Source: Serratia quinivorans (GTDB lineage Bacteria > Pseudomonadota > Gammaproteobacteria > Enterobacterales > Enterobacteriaceae). From it: a stretch of DNA of 64,000 nt. Where the stretch lies: contig UGYN01000002.1 of NCBI GenBank assembly GCA_900457075.1, positions 4,278,001 through 4,342,000 of the forward strand, read 5' to 3'. Shown here piece after piece: positions 7,911 through 17,033 of the stretch (the stretch's first letter is position 1; each line of letters begins with the position of its first letter). The notes under the pieces are model-generated. The model was not told the origin of the DNA. It saw only the letters and a program-made list of their open reading frames with translations, and did no database searches. The translations under genes were made by a program, and so were the position numbers.

Positions 7911-9422
7911 ATGGCCATTATCACGGGAATTTTTAACGATCCGTTTGGTATGCCGATGCCGGATGTGGTCATCCAGTTGACGGCAAGAAAAACCACGTCA
8001 GTAAGCATTACCGGTACAAATGCGGCTGCGGTGACGGCGACGGACGGAAGCTATGCCATGCCGGTGATGCCGGGCGTTTATGCGGTCACCGCCACAATAA
8101 ACAATACCCCGGACTACCTGGGTATTATCCAGGTTTACGCAGACAGCCCGGATGGCACGCTTAATCAGTACCTGGCGGAATTCAATCCGGACGATGCGAC
8201 ACCGGAAGCGCTGCACGAGATGCAGTTGTTGCTGCTGGAAGCTGAGCTGGCGGCGGCCAGCGCGAGGGAGTCAGCGAAAATGGCGGCGGAATATGCACTC
8301 ATTCCCCGCGGTGCATTCCGCGCCGATATGTCTTACCAGAAAAATGACCTGGTCGAATATACCGGCAGTGAATACCTGGCCACGGAGGACGTGGAGGGCG
8401 TCGAGCCGCCGGCGGTGCCATGGCAGCTGTTTATCTCGGCAGGGGCTGATGGTGAGCGTGGCACCCAGGGTGACACCGGACCGCAGGGCCCCAAAGGAGA
8501 GACCGGCAGTACCGGACCGCAAGGGGAAACGGGACCACAGGGGTCAGCCGGTCCTCAGGGTGACACCGGCCCTCAGGGGCCGAAGGGCGATAGCGGGGCC
8601 ACGGCGTATCAGGTATGGCTGGATGCAGGGAACGCGGGGACGGAAGATGACTATCAGACCGGTCTGCAGGGTGAGATGGGACCACGAGGTCCGAAAGGTG
8701 ACACTGGTGCACAGGGACCTAAAGGTGATACCGGGCCGGAAGGTCCTCCTGGGCCGCAGGGAGAGCAGGGAATTCAGGGGGAGACCGGACCTCAAGGTTC
8801 CTCTGGTGCACCACCTAACACACTGACGGTTGGTACGGTGAGCACGCTGGGGCCAGGGGAGGATGCCACCGTAGAGATCACTGGTGACGCTCCCAACCAA
8901 ATGATTAATTTTGGCATTCCGCAAGGCAATGATGGTGCTGTTGGTCTTCCTCTGGCAGGAGGGCCGGGCTCTACAGCGCTGATGCAGGTTACCAACGGCA
9001 CCTATACGGCAGCCCCTGATAGCGCGGTATCCGGTTCTAAGCTTGCGTATGCGGGGTTGTTGTCTGATGGCACCGTGATGGTGGCGTCCAATTTAGCTTC
9101 AGGCACCTGGGCGGTATGGGGTGTTCTGGCATCAGCGGAGCAATCGGCAACGACGGTCACAGTGATGGCCCGTACAGACGGCACTACCTTACTGACACCA
9201 ACGGCAATGCTTGAGAGCGCCAGGCTGGGCACGCATGTGCGAAATTGCAAGTATTGCTATCCGGGCGTAACGGCAGCTTTTGATTGCGAGATATTGGTCA
9301 ATGGCCAGTGGCATCCATTTACTGCGATGGCATCAGACCGCACCTCGTATGGGCCGATTATTTATTGGAACGCCAGGGCAGGGATGTACGGTGAGATTAA
9401 GCCGTATCAGGAAACGGAGTGA
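7911..9422 (+). CDS. Collagen-like tail fibre protein
   Basis: 503 residues, starting directly after the gpD stop. Domains in order: an N-terminal particle-attachment domain of the phage tail-fibre type (about 1-90, [19 protein letters not shown]...), an alanine-rich helix (about 105-130), a small beta-domain, then two Gly-X-Y collagen blocks (about 8451-8596 and 8668-8811) split by a 22-residue spacer, and a C-terminal head ending with the tip ([20 protein letters not shown]...). The tip should bind the target-cell receptor. The last ~170 bases are duplicated at 10102. P2 baseplate genes V, W, J and I are not seen between gpD and the fibre, so they must lie upstream or be absent. Confidence 0.88.
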   Translation: MAIITGIFNDPFGMPMPDVVIQLTARKTTSVSITGTNAAAVTATDGSYAMPVMPGVYAVTATINNTPDYLGIIQVYADSPDGTLNQYLAEFNPDDATPEALHEMQLLLLEAELAAASARESAKMAAEYALIPRGAFRADMSYQKNDLVEYTGSEYLATEDVEGVEPPAVPWQLFISAGADGERGTQGDTGPQGPKGETGSTGPQGETGPQGSAGPQGDTGPQGPKGDSGATAYQVWLDAGNAGTEDDYQTGLQGEMGPRGPKGDTGAQGPKGDTGPEGPPGPQGEQGIQGETGPQGSSGAPPNTLTVGTVSTLGPGEDATVEITGDAPNQMINFGIPQGNDGAVGLPLAGGPGSTALMQVTNGTYTAAPDSAVSGSKLAYAGLLSDGTVMVASNLASGTWAVWGVLASAEQSATTVTVMARTDGTTLLTPTAMLESARLGTHVRNCKYCYPGVTAAFDCEILVNGQWHPFTAMASDRTSYGPIIYWNARAGMYGEIKPYQETE

Positions 9423-9766
9423 GAAGGCGGGGTGTTGGAATATTCACTTCCTGAAAAGCTACCCGCCATATGGGTGACGAAGGCAACACGGTCTCGTTCA
9501 TGCCATAGCCGCTTTACCGTGATGCTTTCGTCATTGTGTGGGTGGCAGGGTGAGGACGAACATAGATCACGACCTCGGCCTCATGAGTCGCATCCATGTT
9601 CCCGCTCAAACCTCACCCCGCCATAATTCGGAAAAGCGCCCTGCGGAAACCGAGGGCGAAAAACAGGTAGGAAAACTATCATGCACGCATCAGGGAATGT
9701 GCAGGGACACAGTAGTTTTTCCGGGGGCGGATTTCAGCTGTTTTTATGTTTAATTTTGGATTTGCG
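9251..9766. repeat. Direct repeat copy 1: fibre tip plus downstream DNA
   Basis: From GTATTGCTATCCGGGCG in the fibre C-terminus to TTTAATTTTGGATTTGCG, ~516 bases recur almost unchanged at 10102-10618. Copy 1 holds the functional fibre end and ~340 bp of non-coding DNA, including a hairpin (CGCCCT/AGGGCG, about 9640-9657). Confidence 0.9.
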
Positions 9767-10101
9767 TAGGGGAGGGAGGTGCAGGAGCTATGGTTGGCGA
9801 CGTACTGCAAAAAAAAAACCGCCTCACTATCTCCGTGAGGCGGAAAAGTTAGGAATTCTATGAACTTATTACAACTATCTCGCACTTTTAAACACCAGAC
9901 TAGATTGACGGACACGCTCATATCCGTCAGAAACAACAATAAACCTCCTGATTGTTTTTTCATCTCATTTTTCGTTTAATTTTGGATTTTATTGGAGGCC
10001 GGTGCTATGCGTTTTCGCAGGTGCTGCAGGAGCCATGGTTAGCGAAGCACTGTAAAAAAAACGGACGCAGCGCCGAGCCTATCAGGTAATCGTATTTGCC
10101 G
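9423..10101. other. Non-coding interval after tail fibre with nested degenerate repeats
   Basis: No tail-fibre assembly gene or other convincing gene is found. Besides repeat copy 1, a second, shorter pair is visible: TTTAATTTTGGATTT plus GTGCAGGAGCTATGGTTGGCGA at about 9751-9812 and a degenerate version at about 9976-10045, both ending in a run of A. On the minus strand a perfect stem (CCGCCTCAC/GTGAGGCGG) followed by a T-run lies at about 9812-9842, with another hairpin at 9906-9929. Confidence 0.6.
9812..9842 (-). terminator. Strong minus-strand terminator
   Basis: On the minus strand CCGCCTCAC-GGAGATA-GTGAGGCGG is followed by about ten T. It implies a minus-strand transcript from the 9850-9970 interval, against the fibre. 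That interval has a further hairpin (TGACGGA/TCCGTCA) and an AGGAGG box, but no recognisable protein; it could be a small RNA. Confidence 0.7.
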
Positions 10102-10273
10102 GTATTGCTATCCGGGCGTAACGGCAGCTTTTGATTGCGAGATATTGGTCAATGGCCAGTGGCATCCATTTACTGCGATGGCATCAGACCGTACCTCCTG
10201 GGGACCGATTATTTATCGTAACGCGAAGGTGGGGATGTATGGTGAGATTAAGCCATATCAGGAAACGGAGTGA
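10102..10273 (+). pseudogene. Detached alternative tail-fibre tip (no start, no N-terminus)
   Basis: The frame matches the end of the fibre gene and stops at the same TGA (10271-10273), but has no start or upstream domains. Compared with the expressed tip it reads TSWGPIIYRNAKVGMYGEI instead of [19 protein letters not shown], so four residues change, all in the exposed end. It could act as a donor cassette to swap receptor specificity by recombination, or be a remnant of an older fibre gene. Confidence 0.7.
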
Positions 10274-10618
10274 GAAGGCGCGGTATTGGAATATTCACTT
10301 CCTGAAAAGCTACCCGCCATATGGGTGACGAAGGCAACACGGCCTCGTTCATGCCATAGCCGCTTTACCGTGATGCTTTCGTCATTGTGTGGGTGGCAGG
10401 GTGAGGACGAACATAGATCACGACCTCGGCCTCATGAGTCGCATCCATGTTCCCGCTCAAACCTCACCCCACCATAATTCGGAAAAAGCGCCCTGCGGAA
10501 ACCGAGGGCGAAAAAACAGATAGGAAACTATGATGTACACATCAGGGAATGTGCAGGGACACAGTAGTTTTTGTGGGGGCGGATTTCAGCTGTTTTTATG
10601 TTTAATTTTGGATTTGCG
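10102..10618. repeat. Direct repeat copy 2: silent fibre tip cassette
   Basis: Second copy of 9251-9766, offset 851 bp. Flanking parts are nearly identical, whereas the ~50 bp coding for the last part of the tip differ at about eleven positions. Confidence 0.9.
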
Positions 10619-11045
10619 CAAGGTTGGTGGCAACACGCTTTACAAAGGTGTGTTGCGGGATGCTGCCGCGTTGGTGCGGGAGAAGTAGAGGATTTCTTAT
10701 TAGTAGGGCGGGGTTTGTGAGTGAATTTCAACAGCAAACTACAGTTTTGCATGGTGATTGAAATATAGTCACATTGAGCTGTTTGCCCATTAATGTGTCC
10801 ATGCTTCTCATTAATTAGTTAAACATCCTTGTTTTGTGAATATAAATCAATAAATTGTTAATGTTTATAATTATAACCTATCTGAATAAGTGGTTAATCG
10901 ACATGGGCGGCTTTCATGCTGATTTCTGCAAACGTGGTACCATTAATAGTATTCACCCTGTGCGTTGTTGCCGGTCAGCAGCGCAGATTTTGCATTAATT
11001 TCAGTGACTTTTTTCGATGTCACCTTTGCTTAAAACCGAGACGCT
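10619..11045. other. Right boundary of tail module and yeiE upstream region
   Basis: No gene. The sequence turns AT-rich (about 10780-10890), as at many prophage borders. A GCAACACGC/GTGTTGC hairpin lies near 10630-10655. No integrase, tRNA or obvious attachment repeat is seen. The last ~130 bases upstream of yeiE probably hold its promoter. Confidence 0.4.
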
Positions 11046-11921
11046 ATGCATATCACCTTACGTCAATTGGAAGTGTTTACCGAAGTGCTTAAGAGCGGTT
11101 CGACCACGCAGGCTTCGGTAGTTCTGGCGTTATCACAATCGGCGGTCAGCGCCGCGCTGGCCGATCTGGAAGGGCAATTGGGCGTGCAGTTGTTTGACCG
11201 CGTGGGCAAGCGTTTGGTCATTAATGAGCATGGCAGGTTGCTGTACCCGAAGGCGCTGGCACTGCTGGAGCAGGCGGGGGAGATTGAACAACTGTTCCGC
11301 CATGACGGCGGCGCATTGCGCATCAGTGCCAGCAGCACCATCGGCAACTATATGCTGCCGGAGATGATCGCCCATTATCGGCATGATTTCCCCGCTTCAC
11401 CGTTGGAACTGAACGTCGGCAACAGCCAGGACGTGATCGGCGCTGTGGCGGATTTCCGCGTCGACCTGGGACTGATTGAAGGCCCTTGTCATATGCCGGA
11501 ACTGATCACTCTGCCGTGGCTGGAAGATGAATTGGTGGTATTTGCCGCGCCGGACAACCCATTGGCCGGGCAACCGCTGACCCTGGAAATGCTGGCCACA
11601 GCCCCCTGGATCCTGCGTGAGGGTGGCTCGGGAACGCGCGAGGTGCTGCATCATCTGCTGCTGGCGCACTTGCCGCACTTCCAACTGGTGATGGAACTGG
11701 GTAATTCGGAAGCGATCAAACATGCGGTTCGCCACGGCATGGGGATCAGTTGCCTGTCGCGGCGTGTGATTGGCGAACAGTTGGCCAGTGGCGTGCTGGT
11801 GGAGCTGAATATCCCGTTACCGCCGTTGATGCGCACCCTTTATCTGATCCATCACCGGCAAAAGCATATCTCCAACGCGCTGCAGCGTTTTCTCGGATAC
11901 TGTGGGTTTCAGCCTCAATAG
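11046..11921 (+). CDS. yeiE: LysR-type regulator YeiE
   Basis: 291 residues. N-terminal winged helix-turn-helix (about residues 3-60, [34 protein letters not shown]) and a type 2 periplasmic-binding-like effector domain. Sequence and position directly before lysP match E. coli YeiE, where yeiE and lysP are neighbours. YeiE is a global regulator linked to iron and sulfite responses in enterics. The ATG at 11046 follows a weak purine-rich site (AAAACCGAGACGCT). Confidence 0.88.
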   Translation: MHITLRQLEVFTEVLKSGSTTQASVVLALSQSAVSAALADLEGQLGVQLFDRVGKRLVINEHGRLLYPKALALLEQAGEIEQLFRHDGGALRISASSTIGNYMLPEMIAHYRHDFPASPLELNVGNSQDVIGAVADFRVDLGLIEGPCHMPELITLPWLEDELVVFAAPDNPLAGQPLTLEMLATAPWILREGGSGTREVLHHLLLAHLPHFQLVMELGNSEAIKHAVRHGMGISCLSRRVIGEQLASGVLVELNIPLPPLMRTLYLIHHRQKHISNALQRFLGYCGFQPQ

Positions 11922-12059
11922 CGTCTCCGAAAGTAGTAAAAAAGCATAAAAAGCTGCTCCCTGTCACATTAATGACAGTAAGTAAGGTATTCTGGCCTGT
12001 CGCTAATAATTAGCCCTGAATTATGAAGCTATCTTATATCAGTGGAATGTTATTAGTTC

Positions 12060-12118
12060 GCCGGCGGGTATTTGTTACAATCCGCCCTCATTTTTTTTGA
12101 CCAGCAGATAGGGTAAGA
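12060..12118 (+). promoter_or_regulatory. Likely lysP promoter region
   Basis: TACAAT at about 12076-12081 is a good -10 candidate ~37 bases before the ATG, with a weak -35 about 17 bases upstream. GATAGGGTAAGA supplies the ribosome site. No ArgP site can be assigned by eye. Confidence 0.4.
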
Positions 12119-13600
12119 ATGGCTCAGCAGGATATAAAAACAACATCGGAGCAAGCAGTGCCCGGATTACGCCGCGAGCTGAAAGCTCGGCACTTAACCA
12201 TGATTGCTATTGGTGGCTCTATCGGCACCGGTCTGTTTGTCGCCTCTGGCGCTACGGTTTCTCAGGCCGGTCCGGGCGGGGCACTGCTGTCTTACGCGCT
12301 GATCGGACTGATGGTTTACTTCCTGATGACCAGCCTGGGCGAATTGGCAGCCTTTATGCCGGTGTCCGGCTCTTTCTCCACCTACGGTGCCAAATACGTA
12401 GAAGAAGGCTTTGGTTTCGCGCTGGGCTGGAACTACTGGTACAACTGGGCGGTGACCATCGCCGTTGACCTGGTGGCCTCACAACTGGTGATGACCTATT
12501 GGTTCCCGGATACGCCGGGCTGGATCTGGAGCGCACTGTTCCTTGGCCTGATGTTCCTGTTGAACTACATCTCGGTCAAAGGCTTCGGTGAAGCGGAATA
12601 CTGGTTCTCGCTGATCAAAGTGACCACCGTCATTATCTTTATCGGTATCGGCGTGCTGATGATCTTCGGCATCCTCAAGGGGGGCGAGCACGCGGGCTGG
12701 CAGAACTGGACTATTGGCGATGCGCCGTTTGCCGGGGGCTTCTCGGCGATGATAGGCGTGGCGATGATAGTCGGCTTCTCGTTCCAGGGGACCGAGCTTA
12801 TCGGCATCGCGGCCGGCGAGTCGGAAAACCCGGGCAAAAACATCCCGCGCGCTGTGCGTCAGGTGTTCTGGCGTATCCTGCTGTTCTATATCTTCGCCAT
12901 TTTGATTATCAGCCTGATCATTCCTTATACCGATCCGAGCCTGCTGCGTAACGATGTGAAAGACATCAGCGTCAGCCCGTTCACGCTGGTCTTCCAGCAC
13001 GCCGGCCTGCTGTCGGCGGCGGCGGTGATGAATGCGGTGATCCTGACGGCGGTGCTGTCCGCCGGTAACTCTGGAATGTACGCATCCACCCGCATGCTGT
13101 TTACCCTGGCATCGGAAGGCAAAGCGCCGCGTATTTTCGCCAAACTGTCGAAGGGCGGGGTGCCACGCAACGCGCTGTACGCCACTACCGTGGTGGCGGG
13201 CCTGTGCTTCCTCAGCTCAATGTTCGGCAACCAGTCGGTTTATCTGTGGTTGCTGAACACCTCGGGGATGACCGGCTTTATCGCCTGGTTGGGGATTGCC
13301 ATCAGTCATTACCGTTTCCGTCGCGGCTATATGATCCAGGGGCGTGATCTGAACGATTTACCTTACCGTTCCGGTTTCTTCCCGCTGGGCCCAATCTTTG
13401 CGTTTGTCCTGTGCCTGATTATCACGCTGGGGCAGAACTATCAGGCGTTCCTGCAAGACCGCATCGATTGGTACGGCGTGACCGCAACTTATATCGGTCT
13501 GCCGCTGTTCCTGATTATCTGGTTCGGCTACAAGCTGACGCGCGGCACCCGTGTCGTGAAGTACAGCGAAATGGAATTCCCGAAAATGGACGTGAAGTAA
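12119..13600 (+). CDS. lysP: Lysine-specific APC permease LysP
   Basis: 493 residues against 489 in E. coli. The amino-acid permease signature is complete: LRRELKARHLTMIAIGGSIG at the first helix, then SYALIGLMVYFLMTSLGELA, and ~12 membrane helices. It imports L-lysine by proton symport at the inner membrane and in E. coli also controls CadC. The position after yeiE and before cirA follows the E. coli order, with accessory genes inserted between lysP and cirA. Monocistronic; a strong stem-loop follows. Confidence 0.93.
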   Translation: MAQQDIKTTSEQAVPGLRRELKARHLTMIAIGGSIGTGLFVASGATVSQAGPGGALLSYALIGLMVYFLMTSLGELAAFMPVSGSFSTYGAKYVEEGFGFALGWNYWYNWAVTIAVDLVASQLVMTYWFPDTPGWIWSALFLGLMFLLNYISVKGFGEAEYWFSLIKVTTVIIFIGIGVLMIFGILKGGEHAGWQNWTIGDAPFAGGFSAMIGVAMIVGFSFQGTELIGIAAGESENPGKNIPRAVRQVFWRILLFYIFAILIISLIIPYTDPSLLRNDVKDISVSPFTLVFQHAGLLSAAAVMNAVILTAVLSAGNSGMYASTRMLFTLASEGKAPRIFAKLSKGGVPRNALYATTVVAGLCFLSSMFGNQSVYLWLLNTSGMTGFIAWLGIAISHYRFRRGYMIQGRDLNDLPYRSGFFPLGPIFAFVLCLIITLGQNYQAFLQDRIDWYGVTATYIGLPLFLIIWFGYKLTRGTRVVKYSEMEFPKMDVK

Positions 13601-13618
13601 TCCCTGTCTATAGCCGTT

Positions 13619-13661
13619 AAATTTCAGGCTGCAGCTGACCGTTCGGCCGCAGCCTGAAACT
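13619..13661. terminator. Bidirectional-type stem-loop between lysP and GGDEF gene
   Basis: TTTCAGGCTGC and GCAGCCTGAAA pair around a ~16-base centre. The two convergent genes end on either side. T-runs are weak, so efficiency is uncertain. Confidence 0.6.
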
Positions 13662-14757
13662 AATCCTTTCCTTTTATCCCCAGCGCTTGCTGCGCCGCCG
13701 TCATCAGGCTTGCTACCGTTTTATAATCCTGGGTTAACGCCAGTACTCCGGTATTCAACCGCAACGTCACCTCACCGAATGCGCCAAAGTCGTAAGGCAC
13801 CTCCAACGGTGGAACGATACGCGCCAAAAATTCGCCTTCGGAACCGTAAGGCAGACCGTGCACCAGGATCAGAAACTGACCACCGCTATAGCGGCAGACA
13901 AAATCGCTCGGGCGCACCAGCATTTTCAGGCGCTCGCCGATGGTGCGTAACACGTCATCGCCGATCAGCACCCCGTGGCTCTGGTAGAGGGCCGCCAGTG
14001 GGGTGAATTCGATAATAAACAGGTGAGATAGCGGGTGGATCGTCGTGGCGGGATGGCAAATTTCTTGCATCACCGCTTCACCGCCTGCGCGGTTAAGGAA
14101 ACCGGTCAAATGATCCCGATGGGCCGCTTTTTGTTTTTCTGCGGTGAGGGTGACGTATTGTGCGACCTGACGATGGTAAAACGCGATCAGTCCATAAGCC
14201 AGCAGCAGCCACAGCGGGATGATATCCGCCAGTAAAAACAGATTTTGTACGCGTGACAGCGGTGCGGCCAACAGATAGGGCAGGGTCAGCAGCATAATTT
14301 CCAGCAGGGCAAAACGCGGGGCGGCGGCATGACGCTGCATCAGCCAGAATGCCAGCGCGGTGATCAACAGGCCGGCGGACAGGATCAGTAGCATGCGGCC
14401 TGAAAGCATCGCCAGCAGTGCAATTGCGCCCACCAGTGCACACCACAGCAGTACCGTCACCAGCATGGCTGTTGGCCTGATAGGGGGAGTGACGCGCGCC
14501 AGCCACCAGCGCCCGGCGGTCAGTAATGCCAGCAATGCCAGCAGTGCAGCCGCGATTGCCAGGTTGCTCAGCCAGCCATACGCCAGCAGCAGCAGTGCCA
14601 CACCGGCGGCATTCAGCCAGGGAGTGGTGGGGGATGGCACCAGCGTAAGCCGCATTTGGCGTTGAAATTGGGCGTTATCAGCCTGATGCGAACTTTGTAG
14701 CAGCCAATTCAGTAGCGCAGGTTTTTTAGGCGTTAACGTTGGGGAGCGACTTCTCAT
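13660..14757 (-). CDS. Membrane protein with degenerate GGDEF domain
   Basis: The start MRSRSPTL (ATG 14755-14757) is chosen because AAAGAGG precedes it by 6 bases; a longer upstream frame has no such site. 365 residues: about six hydrophobic segments (roughly 60-190), then a diguanylate-cyclase fold (HRDHLTGFLNRAGGEAV ... GDDVLRTIGERLKMLV). The signature loop reads SGGQF where active enzymes have GGDEF or GGEEF, so the metal/GTP-binding acidic residues are gone. It is probably a c-di-GMP or GTP sensor, or an inactive scaffold, rather than a cyclase. Confidence 0.85.
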   Translation of the reverse strand: MRSRSPTLTPKKPALLNWLLQSSHQADNAQFQRQMRLTLVPSPTTPWLNAAGVALLLLAYGWLSNLAIAAALLALLALLTAGRWWLARVTPPIRPTAMLVTVLLWCALVGAIALLAMLSGRMLLILSAGLLITALAFWLMQRHAAAPRFALLEIMLLTLPYLLAAPLSRVQNLFLLADIIPLWLLLAYGLIAFYHRQVAQYVTLTAEKQKAAHRDHLTGFLNRAGGEAVMQEICHPATTIHPLSHLFIIEFTPLAALYQSHGVLIGDDVLRTIGERLKMLVRPSDFVCRYSGGQFLILVHGLPYGSEGEFLARIVPPLEVPYDFGAFGEVTLRLNTGVLALTQDYKTVASLMTAAQQALGIKGKD

Positions 14758-15115
14758 GGCGGCCTCTTTAGTAAAGGGCCCGCTAACGGGCCCTAAATAT
14801 CCGGCATAAGGTGCCTGGTACACCCTTTGCCGGTCTGGCTTTGGATTCTATGTGGTTTTGTTGCAATTTGTCATAGTCGGGCGCGGGGCGGTCAAACTTT
14901 CGGAATTATTAACCCTGTGCGCCATCGGAAGCTTGTCGGACCTGATTGGCTAATAGCCTTATAAAATAAAGCGTTACACATTAACATGGCAGGTAATAGC
15001 TATTGGTATGATTGATAAGTATTATCGTTTGCTTTATTGTTATCGGCTGCTTATCCCGTTCAAGCGGCCGTCTGGCGCGCCGCCATGGTCATTGTCGTAA
15101 CAGGTATCCGAAATA
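14758..15115. other. Divergent intergenic region with hairpin and iron-type promoter
   Basis: AGGGCCCGCTAACGGGCCCT (about 14774-14793) is a strong hairpin in the leader of the GGDEF gene. AT-rich DNA at 14950-15050 holds the likely promoter of the iron ABC genes, including a Fur-box-like sequence. Confidence 0.45.
15008..15026. promoter_or_regulatory. Fur-box-like operator upstream of iron ABC operon
   Basis: The 19 bases ATGATTGATAAGTATTATC match the Fur consensus GATAATGATAATCATTATC at most positions (about 13 of the last 17). It lies ~90 bases before the permease gene, suggesting iron-dependent repression. Confidence 0.55.
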
Positions 15116-16198
15116 ATGAGCGTATCCACCGATCCTCTGTCTGACGCCAAGGGGCAACCCGACGTCAACGTTATGGGGCGTTATCACCATATTCTCCGCC
15201 ACCGTTTATTGATGATGGGGGTGTTGGCATTGGCAATTTTGGGTTCGCTGCTGCTGGATTTTACCCTGGGGCCATCCGGACTTTCGCTGTCCTCCCTGTG
15301 GCAAACGCTGATTGATCCTGCGGTTGCAGATGCCGGTACGCGGGTGATTGTCTGGGATATCCGTTTGCCTTACGCCTTGATGGCCGTGGTGGTGGGGTTT
15401 GCGCTTGGCCTGGCCGGGGCAGAAATGCAAACCATCCTGAATAACCCGCTTGCCAGCCCCTTTACCCTCGGGGTTTCTTCTGCCGCCGCTTTCGGCGCGG
15501 CACTGGCCATTGTGCTGGGGATTGGCGTGCCGGGTATTCCTGACCAGTGGTTTATTTCCGCCAATGCGTTTATTTTCGCCTTGTTTGCCGCATTGATGCT
15601 GGACGGCATTACTCGCTGGACAAGGGTTGCCACCTCCGGGGTGGTGCTGTTCGGGATTGCGCTGGTGTTCACCTTTAACGCGCTGGTCTCCATGATGCAG
15701 TTTATTGCCAGCGAAGATACGCTGCAGGGGCTGGTGTTCTGGACGATGGGTAGTCTGGCCCGCGCCTCCTGGGACAAACTGGGCATCCTGCTCGGCGTAT
15801 TTGCCGTGCTGCTGCCGTTGTCGATGATGAGCTCGTGGAAGTTGACCGCGTTGCGTCTGGGTGAGGATCGGGCGGTGAGCTTCGGCATCGACGTGCGCCG
15901 CCTGCGCCTGACCACCTTGCTGCGTATCAGTATTCTTTCCGCATTGGCGGTGGCATTTGTTGGCCCGATTGGTTTTATCGGTCTGGTAGCGCCACATATC
16001 GCCCGCATGATTTTCGGTGAAGATCATCGTTTCTATCTGCCGGCCAGTGCGTTGATTGGCGCACTGGTGCTGTCGATGGCCTCAGTGGCCTCGAAAAACC
16101 TGATCCCGGGGATCATCATTCCGGTCGGCATCGTCACCTCGCTGGTGGGTGTGCCGTTCTTCCTGAGTATTATTCTGCGTCATCGGGGGAATGTATGA
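15116..16198 (+). CDS. FecCD-family iron-siderophore ABC permease
   Basis: 360 residues with ~9-10 membrane helices and the FecCD/BtuC hallmarks: DIRLPYALMAVVVG, GAEMQTILNNPLASPFTLGV, and the coupling segment GFIGLVAPHIARMIFGEDHR. It moves ferric siderophore or a similar chelate across the inner membrane. Only one permease is encoded, so it should form a homodimer. It overlaps the ATPase gene by ATGA. The cognate binding protein is not in the window. The nearby receptor CirA suggests a catecholate, but that is inference. Confidence 0.9.
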   Translation: MSVSTDPLSDAKGQPDVNVMGRYHHILRHRLLMMGVLALAILGSLLLDFTLGPSGLSLSSLWQTLIDPAVADAGTRVIVWDIRLPYALMAVVVGFALGLAGAEMQTILNNPLASPFTLGVSSAAAFGAALAIVLGIGVPGIPDQWFISANAFIFALFAALMLDGITRWTRVATSGVVLFGIALVFTFNALVSMMQFIASEDTLQGLVFWTMGSLARASWDKLGILLGVFAVLLPLSMMSSWKLTALRLGEDRAVSFGIDVRRLRLTTLLRISILSALAVAFVGPIGFIGLVAPHIARMIFGEDHRFYLPASALIGALVLSMASVASKNLIPGIIIPVGIVTSLVGVPFFLSIILRHRGNV

Positions 16199-16983
16199 GC
16201 CAGGGATTGCGTATCGAGCATTTCTCCGCCGGTTATCCGAAGCGCCAGGTGATCGGCAATTTGGCGGTACCAATGTTGCCACGTGGCCAAATCACCGTGC
16301 TGCTGGGGCCGAACGGCAGCGGCAAGTCGACGCTGCTGCGCTCGCTGGCCGGGCTGAACCCGGCGCAGGGGCAACTGTGGCTCGATGATATCGATCTGAT
16401 GCAGATGCCCTTTGCCCGTCGGGCCGAGAAAGTGGTGTATTTGCCGCAATCGTTGCCTGCCGGAGTGCATTTGCACGTGCTGGAGTCGATCATTGTGGCG
16501 CAACGCGCCTCGGGCGGCCGCAGCAACGCCGGTAGCGAGTCGGAGGTTATGGTATTGCTCGAGCAGCTTGGCATCGCACATTTGGCGCTGAGCTACCTCG
16601 ACCAGCTTTCCGGCGGCCAGAAACAGCTGGTTGGCCTGGCGCAATCACTGATCCGTCAGCCTTCGCTGCTGTTGCTGGATGAACCGCTGAGCGCGCTCGA
16701 TCTTAACTACCAGTTCCATGTGATGGATTTGGTGCGCAAAGAGACGCGTAAACGCAATATCATCACCGTGGTGGTGGTGCATGACATCAATATAGCTCTG
16801 CGCCATGGCGATCATGTGTTGATGCTGCAGGACGGTGAATTGATTGCCGACGGTGCGCCGGAAGAGGTGATCACGCCGCAGAGTTTGGCGCGGGTTTATG
16901 GCGTTCGCGGACGTATTGAGCGTTGTTCGCAGGGCACCCCGCAGGTGTTGATCGACGGATTGGTGAACCAGCCGGTGGTTTGA
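16195..16983 (+). CDS. Iron-siderophore ABC transporter ATPase (FecE/FepC type)
   Basis: 262 residues. Walker A GPNGSGKST at about residue 39, Q-loop YLPQSLPAG, signature LSGGQKQLVGLAQSL, Walker B LLLLDEPLSALD and H-loop VVVVHDINIAL are all present, so it should be active. It is translationally coupled to the permease by a 4-base overlap. A strong terminator follows, so the operon has just two genes. It powers import by the preceding permease. Confidence 0.92.
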   Translation: MSQGLRIEHFSAGYPKRQVIGNLAVPMLPRGQITVLLGPNGSGKSTLLRSLAGLNPAQGQLWLDDIDLMQMPFARRAEKVVYLPQSLPAGVHLHVLESIIVAQRASGGRSNAGSESEVMVLLEQLGIAHLALSYLDQLSGGQKQLVGLAQSLIRQPSLLLLDEPLSALDLNYQFHVMDLVRKETRKRNIITVVVVHDINIALRHGDHVLMLQDGELIADGAPEEVITPQSLARVYGVRGRIERCSQGTPQVLIDGLVNQPVV

Positions 16984-16999
16984 AAAAACCTGAAAAATC

Positions 17000-17031
17000 A
17001 TAAGGCCCCGATCTCGGGGCCTTTTTTATCG
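17000..17031 (+). terminator. Rho-independent terminator after iron ABC operon
   Basis: AAGGCCCCG-ATCT-CGGGGCCTT followed by TTTTTAT; convergent to cirA, which ends at 17034, so it may serve both strands. Confidence 0.8.
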
Positions 17032-17033
17032 CA

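Noticed and set aside
9432..9626. Short plus-strand frame after the fibre, repeated at 10286
   Set aside because: Exists only because the DNA is duplicated; no tail-fibre-assembly similarity and poor codon use.
9679..10752. Minus-strand frames sharing NPKLNIKTAEIRP and YCVPAHSLM in both repeats
   Set aside because: The shared part is explained by the direct repeat; N-termini differ. Similar peptides are often predicted beside phage genes, but I cannot support a real gene.
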